NCBI RefSeq assembly: GCF_030285665.1
Contig: NZ_CP127295.1
Coordinates: forward strand, 10,664,001-10,728,000
Length of the DNA stretch: 64,000 nucleotides
Direction: 5' to 3'
Source: Amycolatopsis mongoliensis
Lineage (GTDB): Bacteria > Actinomycetota > Actinomycetes > Mycobacteriales > Pseudonocardiaceae
A model generated the notes under the pieces. The model worked only from the letters and a program-made list of their open reading frames with translations. It did no database searches and was not told the DNA's origin. The number at the start of each line of letters is the position of its first letter. Position 1 is the first letter of the stretch. The position numbers were made by a program, and so were the translations under genes. Of this stretch, positions 1-9,044 are shown one piece after another.

Positions 1-914
<914 letters not shown>

Positions 915-981
915 GCGAGCGACGCTACCTTCCCCGGTATAGTAGGTACCTAGAGGAAAGTATTGGACGGAGGCGCCGGAA
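915..981. promoter_or_regulatory. Divergent promoter/operator between NmrA gene and HxlR gene
   Basis: This 67-bp gap must hold both promoters. It contains the palindrome AGGTACCT (about 945-952) inside an AT-richer stretch with TATAGT, giving a plausible -10 element and a symmetric site for the HxlR dimer. Binding is inferred from position and symmetry only. Confidence 0.45.
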
Positions 982-1347
982 GTGACCGAGACCACACCCG
1001 AGCTGGCCTGCCCGATCGCCCCCATCGTCGACATCGTCTTCAGCCGCTGGACGACACCGATCCTGTGGGCGCTCAACGAATACGGGCGCCAGCGGTTCGT
1101 CGAACTGGAGCGCCGCATCGCCACGATCACCCCGAAGGTGCTCACCCAGCGGCTGCGGCAACTGGAGCGCGACGGCCTGGTCACGCGCACCTACCACGCC
1201 GAAGTGCCGCCGCGCGTGGAGTACGAGATCAGCGACCTGGGCCGCAGCCTCGGCCCGATGTTCGCAACCCTCGCCGAATGGTCACCCAACCTCGACCGGG
1301 TCGAAGCGGCCCGCCGGGCCTACGACTCCCGCGGCTCCGCCCGGTAG
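982..1347 (+). CDS. HxlR-family transcriptional regulator
   Basis: A 121-residue winged-helix protein of the usual HxlR length. Visible family features are CPIAPIVDIVFSRWTTPILW near the N-terminus with the family cysteine at residue 10, the recognition region ITPKVLTQRLRQLERDGLV, and the wing with YEISDLG. HxlR/DUF24 proteins often sense quinones, aldehydes or oxidants through the N-terminal cysteine. The GTG start is preceded by GGACGGAGG at suitable distance. It probably regulates itself and the divergent NmrA-like gene. Confidence 0.88.
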   Translation: MTETTPELACPIAPIVDIVFSRWTTPILWALNEYGRQRFVELERRIATITPKVLTQRLRQLERDGLVTRTYHAEVPPRVEYEISDLGRSLGPMFATLAEWSPNLDRVEAARRAYDSRGSAR

Positions 1348-1361
1348 TCCGGGACACCGGC

Positions 1362-2929
1362 CTAGGGCGAAACGTCCAGGTAGTCCAGGTTCGCCGGGCC
1401 GTCGGCCGTCGTCGCCGTGACGCGGACCGTGTGCGCCCCCGCGGCCAAGGCCACCGGACGCATCACCGTGCTCCACGTCGTCCACGCGCCGGTCGCCGGG
1501 AACGGCACGCCCGTGGCCACCACCGTGCCGTCGACCGCGACGTCCGCCGGGCGCGCCGCCGCCGTGCCGTTCGCGTAGCCGAACGTCAGCGCCGACGCCG
1601 GCCCGGTCACCTGCCACTCGACGTAGCTGCCGGCCGCGTTGGCGCCGTTGGCGAAGCCGGTCCCCGAGAAGCCCGCGTGGTTCGCGTCCACCGTGCCGCC
1701 CGCCGACAGGGTCGCCGACTCGGCTTCGTAGCGAGAGGAGCCACCGGCACGAGACACGCGGTACAGCACCGTCGCGTGCGAAGGCACCGACGCGCTGATC
1801 GTCCCCGAGGTGCTCCGGACCGCCTTGCTCCACAGGTCCTTCAGCGTGTACGACGCCGCGCCGCCGATGCCCGTCGCGGATGCCGTCGTGCTGATCGTCG
1901 CCGTGGACGCGGTTTCGTTGGACAGCGCCACCGCGCGATCGCCGTTGGCGAGCACCTTGCCGTAGACGACCAGGCCACCGTTCGAGCTGAGCACCGTCGC
2001 CTGCTTGCCCAGCGGGTCCTGGTCGAGCGCGATCACGTCGGCGTTCTTCAGGATCGAGAAGCTGTCGTCGGACACCTTGCGCAGGTCACTGCCGATCAGC
2101 AGCGGCGCCGCCATCATCGCCCAGAGGCTGAAGTGCGTGCGGTATTCGGTCGCGGTCATGCCGCCGTTGCCGACCTCCAGCATGTCCGGGTCGTTCCAGT
2201 GCCCGGGGCCGGCGTACTGCGCGAGGCCGCGGTTGACCTGCGCCTTGCCGATCATGCTCGACCACTTGTCGGAGATGTCGCCGGTCGTGCGCCACAGGTT
2301 CCCGACGGGGGCGGCCCAGGTCCACGGCTTGGTCTGGCCCCACTCGCAGATCGAGTACGCGATCGGGCGCCCGGACTTCGCGAGCGCGTCCCGCATCGCC
2401 TTGTAGCGCTGCTGCGCGTCGACACCCTGGTTGTTGCAGTTGTCGTACTTCAGGTAGTCGACGCCCCAGGAGGCGAAGAGGTTCGCGTCCTGCTGCTCGT
2501 GGCCGAGCCCGCCGGGGAAGCCGGCCTGTTGCACGTGTGCGTGCCCGCGCTGGTGTAGATGCCGAACTTCAGGCCTTTCGCGTGCACGTAGTCGGCCAGC
2601 GCCTTGATGCCGTGCGGGAAGCGTGCCGGGTCGGGGACGAGGTCGCCCTTCGAGTCCCGGTCCGGCAGCGCCCAGCAGTCGTCGATGTTCACGTAGGTGT
2701 AGCCGACGTCTTTGAGGCCCTTCGCCACGAAGACGTCCGCTACACCTCTGATCATCGTCTCGGTGAAGTCGGCCTTGCACTGCGTGGAGTTCCAGTTGTT
2801 GAACCCCATCGGCGGCGTGCGCAGGAGCCCGTTTTCCAGGGCGGCAGCCGGGGTCTGGCTCAGGACGGTGCCGCTGGCCGCGAGCGCGAACGCGGCGGCC
2901 GCGACCGCCGTGCGCCGGAGGAAGGACAT
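1362..2929 (-). pseudogene. Secreted GH27 alpha-galactosidase with CBM35-like domain, frameshifted
   Basis: Two reading frames together form one GH27 enzyme of about 520 residues. The first (2929 down to about 2530) has a signal peptide, the GH27 start [13 protein letters not shown] and YVNIDDCW. The second continues with [17 protein letters not shown] holding the nucleophile Asp, NDPDMLEVG holding the acid/base Asp, then a beta-sandwich and a C-terminal module (RYEAESATLSAGG onward) like CBM35. The join needs one extra base near 2530 ([12 protein letters not shown]). Both halves are intact apart from this, so it is either a very recent pseudogene or a single-base sequence error. Preceded by a ribosome site and a palindromic sugar-regulon-like site. 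Confidence 0.8.
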
Positions 2930-2966
2930 GCTTGCTCCCTGGTGGAGACATCGGAGGTCTACACCA

Positions 2967-2989
2967 GTTAGTAAAGAGTCCTGCCTAAC
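2967..2989. promoter_or_regulatory. Possible operator upstream of the alpha-galactosidase
   Basis: An imperfect inverted repeat with outer arms GTTAG and CTAAC encloses TAAAGAGTCCTGC. It lies about 40 bp upstream of the GH27 start, where a repressor of a secreted glycosidase would bind. No cognate regulator is adjacent; assignment rests on symmetry and position. Confidence 0.35.
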
Positions 2990-3045
2990 CGAGCGTCAAG
3001 AGATCATGTATCAGATATGAAATTGGGTTTCCGCTGGCCGGGACG

Positions 3046-3492
3046 CTATTCCGTCACCTGCCGGGCCGTCGCCATCGCGCGTTCGGTCTCCCAGAACGCC
3101 CGCATCGACGTGATCAGCCCGTCCTCGCCGACGCGGTAGACGAACACCCCGTCGGTGTCGACGCGGTAGCCGCCCGGCAGGTACGTCGTGATCGTCCCGA
3201 CGTTGGCCACCTCGTCCCCCGCCGCGTGCGAATCGCGGATGGTGAACTCGAAGCGCTCCACGTTGGTGATCGTCTTGTCCCAGAACGCGCTGATCCCCTC
3301 GCGGCCGTGGTGCCCCTTGCCCTCTTCGTCGAAGAACGACGGGCCGACCGGGTCCTCCACCACCGCGTCCGGGGCGAACAGGTCGAGCCACGCCTCCTTG
3401 TCCCCCGCCGTCACCGCGGTCATCGAGGCGAACGCCGCGCGCCGCGCCGGTGGCTGCTCCTGCCCGGTGTCCCAGCTGACCTGCACGCCCAT
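3046..3492 (-). CDS. SnoaL/NTF2-like protein
   Basis: A 148-residue protein of the SnoaL-like polyketide cyclase/ketosteroid isomerase fold: an N-terminal helix (AAFASMTAVTAGDKEAWLDLF), DAVVEDPVGPS, and strands ending in ITSMRAFWE. The ATG at 3492 gives the normal domain length, though the frame is open further upstream into the next gene. It lies 5 bp downstream of an LLM-class oxidoreductase in the same direction and is probably co-transcribed. These folds act as small isomerases, cyclases or binding proteins; the substrate cannot be told. Confidence 0.8.
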   Translation of the reverse strand: MGVQVSWDTGQEQPPARRAAFASMTAVTAGDKEAWLDLFAPDAVVEDPVGPSFFDEEGKGHHGREGISAFWDKTITNVERFEFTIRDSHAAGDEVANVGTITTYLPGGYRVDTDGVFVYRVGEDGLITSMRAFWETERAMATARQVTE

Positions 3493-3497
3493 GGGAG

Positions 3498-4373
3498 TCA
3501 CTCCTCGAACTTCGCGATGATCTCGGCCCCGAACTTGTGGATCGCTTCGAGCTTCGGCCCGACCGGCGCGTCGAACCCGACGCCGTCGAACACCCACGGC
3601 ATGGTGATGATGTCGGTGACGCCGGCCTCGGCCTGCTCGCGATAGCCGTCGAGACCGAACTTGTCGATGCAGACGGCCTGGTACTCGAACGGGTCGTCGG
3701 CGCGGCCGCGCTCGGCCAGCAGTTCCTTCAGCCGCGCGATGGTGTCGCGCAGTTCGTCGAGCTTCATCATCGCCGACGACCAGCCGTCGGCGATCCGGGC
3801 CGCGCGCCGCAGCGCGACGTCGGTGTGGCCGCCGATGTAGAACGGCACCCGCTTCGGCGGCGCCGGGCTCATCTGGATCTTGTCGAAGTCGTAGAACTCG
3901 CCGTGGTACTCGACCATGCCGCCGTCGAGGATCAGCCGGAGCACCTCGATGGCCTCGTCGACGCGCTTGCCGCGCCGCTCGAACGGGACGCCGCAGTACT
4001 CGAACTCCTGCGGCAGCCAGCCGACGCCGAGCCCGAGGCCGAACCGGCCGCCGGTGAGCACCGATGCCGAGCCGACCTGGCGCGCCAGCAGCACCGGGTT
4101 GCGCGAGCCGAGCTTCAGCACGGACGTGTAGAACTCGATGCGGCTGGTGACCGCGCCCATGGCCGCGGTCGCGACCAGCGGGTCCACCCAGGGGGTCTCG
4201 GCGGTCCAGAACCGGCTGCCGTCGGGCGTGTAGGGATAGTCTGTGGACACCGTCTCGGCGTAGAAGAGCGAGTCCGGCAGGGCGATGGACGCGAAGCCCG
4301 CCTCTTCGGCGGCCTGGGCGAGTTCGCCCAGCTGATCAAGCGGGTTCATCGCGATCGACAGGGTGAACTTCAT
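3498..4373 (-). CDS. LLM-class flavin-dependent oxidoreductase, probably F420-dependent
   Basis: A 291-residue luciferase-like TIM-barrel protein. Family signs are the start MKFTLSIAMNPL, the RIEFYTSVLKLGSRNPVLLARQ region, GGRFGLGLGVGWLPQEFEYCG, and PFYIGGHTDVALRRAARIADGW near residue 190. The GVGW-x-EF block is typical of actinobacterial F420-dependent enzymes annotated with the Rv2161c or Rv1855c type. The SnoaL-like gene follows directly. Reaction and substrate are unknown; cofactor assignment is by family. Confidence 0.85.
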   Translation of the reverse strand: MKFTLSIAMNPLDQLGELAQAAEEAGFASIALPDSLFYAETVSTDYPYTPDGSRFWTAETPWVDPLVATAAMGAVTSRIEFYTSVLKLGSRNPVLLARQVGSASVLTGGRFGLGLGVGWLPQEFEYCGVPFERRGKRVDEAIEVLRLILDGGMVEYHGEFYDFDKIQMSPAPPKRVPFYIGGHTDVALRRAARIADGWSSAMMKLDELRDTIARLKELLAERGRADDPFEYQAVCIDKFGLDGYREQAEAGVTDIITMPWVFDGVGFDAPVGPKLEAIHKFGAEIIAKFEE

Positions 4374-4520
4374 AGCACGGAACTATAACGTGTTCTAGTT
4401 TCTTCGGCCAGCCCGCGCGGTGTGCCTGATCACTTGCCGGGAACCCTCCGCGTAACGTCCGCGTTGTCCGAATCAAAGGTGACTTCCGGTCACCGGGCAC
4501 CGAGTTTCTGGGAGTGGTCC

Positions 4521-5330
4521 ATGGGCACCGCGATCTTCCTGATCGTGCTCGTCGTCGTGATCGTCGGTGGCGGCCTCTATTTCTCGCGGCAGCGCGCCGC
4601 GGCCCGGCAGCGGGAACTCGACGACGCCAAGGCCGACGCGCGGCGCCTCGTCGAGCGGCTCGGCGGCCAGGTCCTCAACCTGAACGGCAACGACACCGCG
4701 TCCCAGCAGGCGATGGCCGACGCCGCCGAGCGCTACAACGCGGCCGGCTCGCAGATGGAGCAGGCCCGCACGATCGAGCAGGCCCGGCTGGTCAAGGAGA
4801 CCGCCATCGAAGGCCTCTACTACGTCCGCGCCGCGCGCACCGCGATGGGGATGGACCCCGGCCCGCAGCTGCCGGAAGAGGCCGAGCGCGAGCGCGCCGG
4901 CAAGGTCACCGAGCGCCGCGAGGTCGACGTCGAGGGCCAGCACTACGCGGCCTCGCCCGACGCCGGTCAGGACACGCCGTACTACTACCCCGGCGGGCGC
5001 GTGGCCGGGCGGCCGGTGCCGCAGGGCTGGTACAGCGAGCCGTGGTGGAAGCCCGCGCTCGTCGCCGGTGCCTGGGGCCTCGGGTCGATGTTCCTGTTCA
5101 GCGCGATGTTCTCCGGCATGAGCGGCATCGCCAGCGCCTCGGCCTGGGAGTCGGGCTACGACGCGGGCCAGCAGGACGCGCTCGAGTCCGGTGACATGGG
5201 CGGCGACGGCGGAGGCGACTTCGGCGGCGACGGCGGCGGCGACATGGGCGGCGGCGACTGGGGCGGCGGAGGCTTCGACGGCGGCGGGTTCGACGGCGGG
5301 GGCTTCGACGGCGGCGGCTTCGACTTCTGA
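4521..5330 (+). CDS. Membrane-anchored protein with glycine-rich GGGFD tail
   Basis: I do not recognise a named family with certainty. The 269-residue protein has an N-terminal transmembrane segment (IFLIVLVVVIVGGGLYFS), a helical, probably coiled region (about residues 25-150), a WWKPALVAGAWGLGSMFLFSAMF hydrophobic segment near residue 175, and a C-terminal tail of aspartate-glycine repeats ending in four GGGFD units. The ATG at 4521 is preceded by GGGAGTGG. Similar two-TM proteins with Gly/Asp tails are common in actinobacteria and unstudied. A strong hairpin follows the gene. Confidence 0.7.
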   Translation: MGTAIFLIVLVVVIVGGGLYFSRQRAAARQRELDDAKADARRLVERLGGQVLNLNGNDTASQQAMADAAERYNAAGSQMEQARTIEQARLVKETAIEGLYYVRAARTAMGMDPGPQLPEEAERERAGKVTERREVDVEGQHYAASPDAGQDTPYYYPGGRVAGRPVPQGWYSEPWWKPALVAGAWGLGSMFLFSAMFSGMSGIASASAWESGYDAGQQDALESGDMGGDGGGDFGGDGGGDMGGGDWGGGGFDGGGFDGGGFDGGGFDF

Positions 5331-5337
5331 CCCTTTG

Positions 5338-5397
5338 AAAGCCGTGAAGGCCTCCTTACCGGCCATAAGAGCCGGGAAGGAGGCCTTCACGGCTTTT
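5338..5397. terminator. Long-stem bidirectional terminator
   Basis: A 20-bp near-perfect inverted repeat (AAAGCCGTGAAGGCCTCCTT and its complement) with a short loop lies between two convergent genes and ends in TTTT on the plus strand. It should stop transcription from both sides. Confidence 0.8.
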
Positions 5398-5409
5398 GGG
5401 CGGCGGCGG

Positions 5410-6219
5410 TCAGGCAGGCTGGCAGGTGGGGCACCAGTAGAGGTTGCGGCCCACCAGCTCCGAGTTCGCCACCGGCGTCCCGCACACCAGGCACGGCTGT
5501 CCGGCGCGGCGGTAGACGTACACCTCGCCGCCGTGGCGGTCCACCCGGGCCGCGCGGCCCATCGCCTCCGGCAGGTGCTCCGGGCGGACCGTGTCGATCC
5601 GGCCGACGCGGACGCCGTCGCGCATCAACGTCACCAGGTCGGCCCACATGTCGTCCCACAACGCCCGGTCCAACGAACGTCCCGGCGTCAAAGGTGCGAC
5701 GCCGTGGCGGAACAGCACCTCGGCGCGGTAGACGTTGCCGACGCCCGCCAGCACCGCCTGGTCCATCAGCAGCGCCGCGATCGACGTCTTCGAGCGCGAG
5801 ATGCGGGCCCAGGCCTGCTCGGGCTTCGCGTCGCGGCGCAGCGGGTCCGGGCCCAACCGGGACTTGATCGCGTCCGCCTGGTCGGGGGACAGCAGCTCGC
5901 AGCGGGTGGGCCCGCGCAGGTCCGTCCAGTGCGTCCGCCCGGCCAGCCGCAGCCGGACCTGCCCCACCGGCTCCGGCGCGGGCAGCGGGAACTCGCCGAA
6001 CGTGCCGTAGAGGCCCAGGTGGATGTGCACGATCCCGTGTGGACCGTAGTCGTGGAAGAGGTGCTTGCCGTACGCCTGGGCGCCGACGAACACCTGACCG
6101 TCCAAACGGGACGCCTCGGTGGCGAACCGGCCCTGCGGGCTGCTCACCTCGACCGGGGCGCCGGCGTACCGGCGCTTGTGCAGCCGCGCGAGCCGGTGGA
6201 GCGTGTGCCCCTCGGGCAT
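5410..6219 (-). CDS. nei: Endonuclease VIII-like DNA glycosylase (Nei)
   Basis: A 269-residue Fpg/Nei enzyme for base-excision repair of oxidised bases. It starts MPEGHTLH, giving the catalytic Pro-Glu after Met removal, has the conserved YGKHLFHDY lysine loop, the H2TH region VLAGVGNVYRAEVLF, and a C-terminal CxxC-x16-CxxC zinc finger (CLVC ... CPTC). It matches M. tuberculosis Rv2464c in place and type. The start ATG overlaps the stop of rpiB (ATGA), as expected for a coupled pair. Confidence 0.93.
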   Translation of the reverse strand: MPEGHTLHRLARLHKRRYAGAPVEVSSPQGRFATEASRLDGQVFVGAQAYGKHLFHDYGPHGIVHIHLGLYGTFGEFPLPAPEPVGQVRLRLAGRTHWTDLRGPTRCELLSPDQADAIKSRLGPDPLRRDAKPEQAWARISRSKTSIAALLMDQAVLAGVGNVYRAEVLFRHGVAPLTPGRSLDRALWDDMWADLVTLMRDGVRVGRIDTVRPEHLPEAMGRAARVDRHGGEVYVYRRAGQPCLVCGTPVANSELVGRNLYWCPTCQPA

Positions 6220-6692
6220 CAGGCCTCCGGCAGCGCCGGCGGGGTCCCCGTGCGCTCGTAGTCGAGCAGCTGCTGCACGCGGCGGGCGTGCCGCTCCTCG
6301 GGCGAGACCTCCGTGGCGAGGAAGGCTTCGACGATCTCGATGGCCTGCTCGACGGTGTGCATCCGGGCGCCGACGCCGATCAGCTGGGCGTGGTTGTGCT
6401 CGCGGCACAGCTTGGCGGTCTCGACGCTCCAGGCGAGGCCGGCCCGGGCACCGGGGACCTTGTTCGCGGCGATCTGCTCGCCGTTGCCGGAGCCGCCGAC
6501 GACGATGCCGCGGCTGCCCTCGTCGGCCACCACGCGCAGCGCCGTCTCGACGCAGAACGCCGGGTAGTCGTCGGCCGCGTCGTAGACGTGCGGGCCGATG
6601 TCGGTGACCTCGTGGCCCTGCTTCCCCAGGTGGGCGACGAGGTGGTTCTTCAGCTCGAAACCGGCATGGTCGGATCCCAAGTAGACACGCAC
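6219..6692 (-). CDS. rpiB: Ribose-5-phosphate isomerase B
   Basis: 157 residues, full length for RpiB, which interconverts ribose-5-phosphate and ribulose-5-phosphate. VYLGSDHAGFELK forms the phosphate/substrate loop, and GGSGNGEQIAANKV carries the glutamate base used by the mycobacterial type instead of the cysteine of the E. coli enzyme. HNHAQLIGVGARMH is also conserved. GTG start at 6692; the gene overlaps nei. Equivalent of Rv2465c. Confidence 0.95.
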   Translation of the reverse strand: MRVYLGSDHAGFELKNHLVAHLGKQGHEVTDIGPHVYDAADDYPAFCVETALRVVADEGSRGIVVGGSGNGEQIAANKVPGARAGLAWSVETAKLCREHNHAQLIGVGARMHTVEQAIEIVEAFLATEVSPEERHARRVQQLLDYERTGTPPALPEA

Positions 6693-6737
6693 GGCTGGGA
6701 GTCTGCCACCACGGCCGGTTTCGGGCATGCTCCGGGG

Positions 6738-7460
6738 GTGGGCATCTGGGAGCAATCGGGGTACGACGTGCGGCTCGACTGGGGTGGCGAAGGCGTCGCC
6801 GCCCTCGGCCGGGAATGCGCCGTGCTGGTCGTCGTCGACGTGCTTTCCTTCAGCACCACCACGGATCTCGTGGTCGGCCACGGCGGCCGCGTGCTGCCGG
6901 TCCGCTGGCGCGACGAACGCGGCCTGGCGCAGGCGCGCGCGGCCGGCGCCGTGATCGCGGGTGAGGGCGCGTTCACCCTCAGGCCGTCTTCTGTGACGGA
7001 AATCCCGCCCGGGACGCTCCTCGCGCTCCCCTCGCCCAACGGCGCCACGCTGTGTGCGGCCGCCGCCGCGACCGGCGCGCGGGTCCTGGCGGGCTGCCTG
7101 CGCAACGCCTCCGCCGTCGCCGCGAAGGCGCTCGAGCCGGGCGGCCCGGTCGGGCTCGTCGCCGCCGGGGAACGCTGGGGCGTGGACATCTTCGGCCACG
7201 GTGACACGTTCGGCCCGCTGCGGCCGTGCGTCGAGGACCAGATGGGCGCCGGCGCGATCGCCGCCGCGCTGGCCGGGCACGGCTTGTCGTTGTCGGCCGA
7301 AGCCGCGCTCGCCGCCCGGTCGGTCGACGTCGCGGCGCTGGCGGGCTGCGTGTCCGGCCGCGAGCTGACCGAAGCAGGCCACGGCGGGGACGTCGAGCTG
7401 GCCGCGCGGCTCGACGTGAGCGATGCTGCACCGGTCCTGAGCGAAGGAGTACTGGCATGA
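6738..7460 (+). CDS. 2-phosphosulfolactate phosphatase (ComB-like)
   Basis: A 240-residue ComB-family protein. VVVDVLSFSTTTDLVVGHGG, LPSPNGATLCA and GERWGVDIFG, and VEDQMGAGAIA are the family's metal and phosphate binding blocks. ComB removes phosphate from 2-phosphosulfolactate in archaeal coenzyme M synthesis; in actinobacteria without coenzyme M the substrate is unproven. GTG start at 6738 after a G-rich site. Its stop overlaps the start of the metallo-hydrolase that follows (ATGA), so the pair is probably one operon, divergent from rpiB. Confidence 0.88.
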   Translation: MGIWEQSGYDVRLDWGGEGVAALGRECAVLVVVDVLSFSTTTDLVVGHGGRVLPVRWRDERGLAQARAAGAVIAGEGAFTLRPSSVTEIPPGTLLALPSPNGATLCAAAAATGARVLAGCLRNASAVAAKALEPGGPVGLVAAGERWGVDIFGHGDTFGPLRPCVEDQMGAGAIAAALAGHGLSLSAEAALAARSVDVAALAGCVSGRELTEAGHGGDVELAARLDVSDAAPVLSEGVLA

Positions 7461-8266
7461 GCGGGCGCTGGATCGAGGTCGCCGACGGCGTGCACGCGCG
7501 CCGCTACGAGGAGCTGGACCTGACCGTCGGGCTGGTGGTGGGCGCCGAGCGCTGCCTGGTCGTCGACACCCGCGGCGACCTGGAGCAGGGCGCCGAGCTG
7601 GCGGCGGCCGTCCGCGAGCTGACGCCGCTGCCGTGGTCGGTCGTCTTCACGCACGCGCACTTCGACCACACCTGGGGCACCGAGCGGTTCACGCCGTGCG
7701 CGGTCTGGGCGCACGAGGGCTGCCGCGCCGAGCTGACCGAGTACGCCGAAGACGCGCGCGCCAAGTGGATCGCCTACTACCGCGAACAGGGCAAGGCGGA
7801 GACCGCCGACGCCATCGCGCGCACCACGTTCGTCGTGCCCGACCACCTGTTCACCGACCGGACGGAGCTCGACCTGGGCGGCCGGACGGCGGTGCTGCTG
7901 CACCCCGGCCGCGCCCACACCGACCACGACGTCGTCGTGCACGTGCCGGACGCGGGCGTCCTCTTCGCCGGTGACATCGTCGAGAACGCCGAACACGGCT
8001 TCAGCGCGTTCTCCTTCAGCTCCGAGTCGGACCTGACGGCCTGGCCGGACACCCTCGACGCGCTGCTCGCGCTGGAGCCGCGCGTGATCGTGCCCGGCCA
8101 CGGCGAGCCCGTCGACGCCGACTTCGTCCGCTACCACCGCCACGGCCTGCACGAGCTGATCGCGCTCAAGGCCGGGGTCGGGCGCGGCGAGACGACCGAG
8201 GTGGCCGCCGTGGCCGCCTCCCGCTACCCCAGCGACGTCACGTTGGCCGCGCTGGCCACTCCCTAG
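7457..8266 (+). CDS. MBL-fold metallo-hydrolase
   Basis: 269 residues with the metallo-beta-lactamase signature [10 protein letters not shown] (HxHxDH), the third histidine at [25 protein letters not shown] and the late histidine [10 protein letters not shown]. This is a complete zinc-site set. Translation is probably coupled to the ComB-like gene through ATGA, with a good GAAGGAGT site upstream. The gene converges with the DsbA-like gene with a 4-bp overlap. Substrate unknown. Confidence 0.9.
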   Translation: MSGRWIEVADGVHARRYEELDLTVGLVVGAERCLVVDTRGDLEQGAELAAAVRELTPLPWSVVFTHAHFDHTWGTERFTPCAVWAHEGCRAELTEYAEDARAKWIAYYREQGKAETADAIARTTFVVPDHLFTDRTELDLGGRTAVLLHPGRAHTDHDVVVHVPDAGVLFAGDIVENAEHGFSAFSFSSESDLTAWPDTLDALLALEPRVIVPGHGEPVDADFVRYHRHGLHELIALKAGVGRGETTEVAAVAASRYPSDVTLAALATP

Positions 8267-8883
8267 TCGAAGTTCAGCTCGCCCGTGCGGGTGCGCTTGA
8301 GCTCGAAGAAGTCGGGGTAGCTCGACAGCGCGACGGCGCCGTCGAACACCTTCAGCGCGTCTTCGCCGCGCGGGATCGAGGTGAGCACCGGGCCGAAGAA
8401 CGCGACGCCGTCGATGTGGATCGTCGGGGTGCCGACGTCCATGCCGACCGGGTCCATGCCCTCGTGGTGGCTCTTCTTCAGCGCCTCGTCGTACTCGGTG
8501 GAGTCCGCGGCGTCGTACAGTTCGGCCGGCGCGCCGATCGCGGCCAGGGCTTCCTTGATGACCGCGTCACGGTCCTTGTTGCCCTGGTTGTGGTAACGGG
8601 TGCCGAACTCGGTGTAGTAGTCGCGCAGCACCTCTTCGCCCTTGAGCTGCGCCAGCGCCACGGCGACGCGCACCGGGCCCCAGCCCTTCGCCAGCAGCTC
8701 CTTGTACTGCTCGGGCAGCTCGTCACGGCCTTCGTTCAGCACCGACAGGCTCATGATCCGGAAGTGCAGGTCCAGGTTGCGGTGCTTCTCCACCTCCAGG
8801 ATCCAGCGCGAGGTGATCCAGGCGAACGGGCAGATCGGGTCGAAGTAGAAGTCGACCTTCGTGGGCTGCTCGGCAGCGGTCAT
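8263..8883 (-). CDS. DsbA-like oxidoreductase, Rv2466c (mycothiol-dependent nitroreductase) family
   Basis: A 206-residue thioredoxin-fold protein with the DsbA helical insertion. The N-terminal active-site motif is FDPICPFAW, so only the first cysteine of CxxC is present; Rv2466c itself has [14 protein letters not shown] provides the conserved cis-proline loop. Rv2466c uses mycothiol and is linked to oxidative stress defence. Position next to pepN reproduces the M. tuberculosis order. A monothiol mechanism with mycothiol is likely here but inferred. Confidence 0.9.
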   Translation of the reverse strand: MTAAEQPTKVDFYFDPICPFAWITSRWILEVEKHRNLDLHFRIMSLSVLNEGRDELPEQYKELLAKGWGPVRVAVALAQLKGEEVLRDYYTEFGTRYHNQGNKDRDAVIKEALAAIGAPAELYDAADSTEYDEALKKSHHEGMDPVGMDVGTPTIHIDGVAFFGPVLTSIPRGEDALKVFDGAVALSSYPDFFELKRTRTGELNFD

Positions 8884-9044
8884 CAGGTACTCCTGTGCGA
8901 AGTCAGGTCAGGTCCGGGGGCGGGCACACCCCCACACAGCGGGCCAACACCCCCGGCCCCGGGCTTGTTCCCCATCGCCCGCCACCCCGTCCCCATGATT
9001 GGATGCGGGGAGTTGAAAACCGATACCAACGACCAGAGGTGCCT

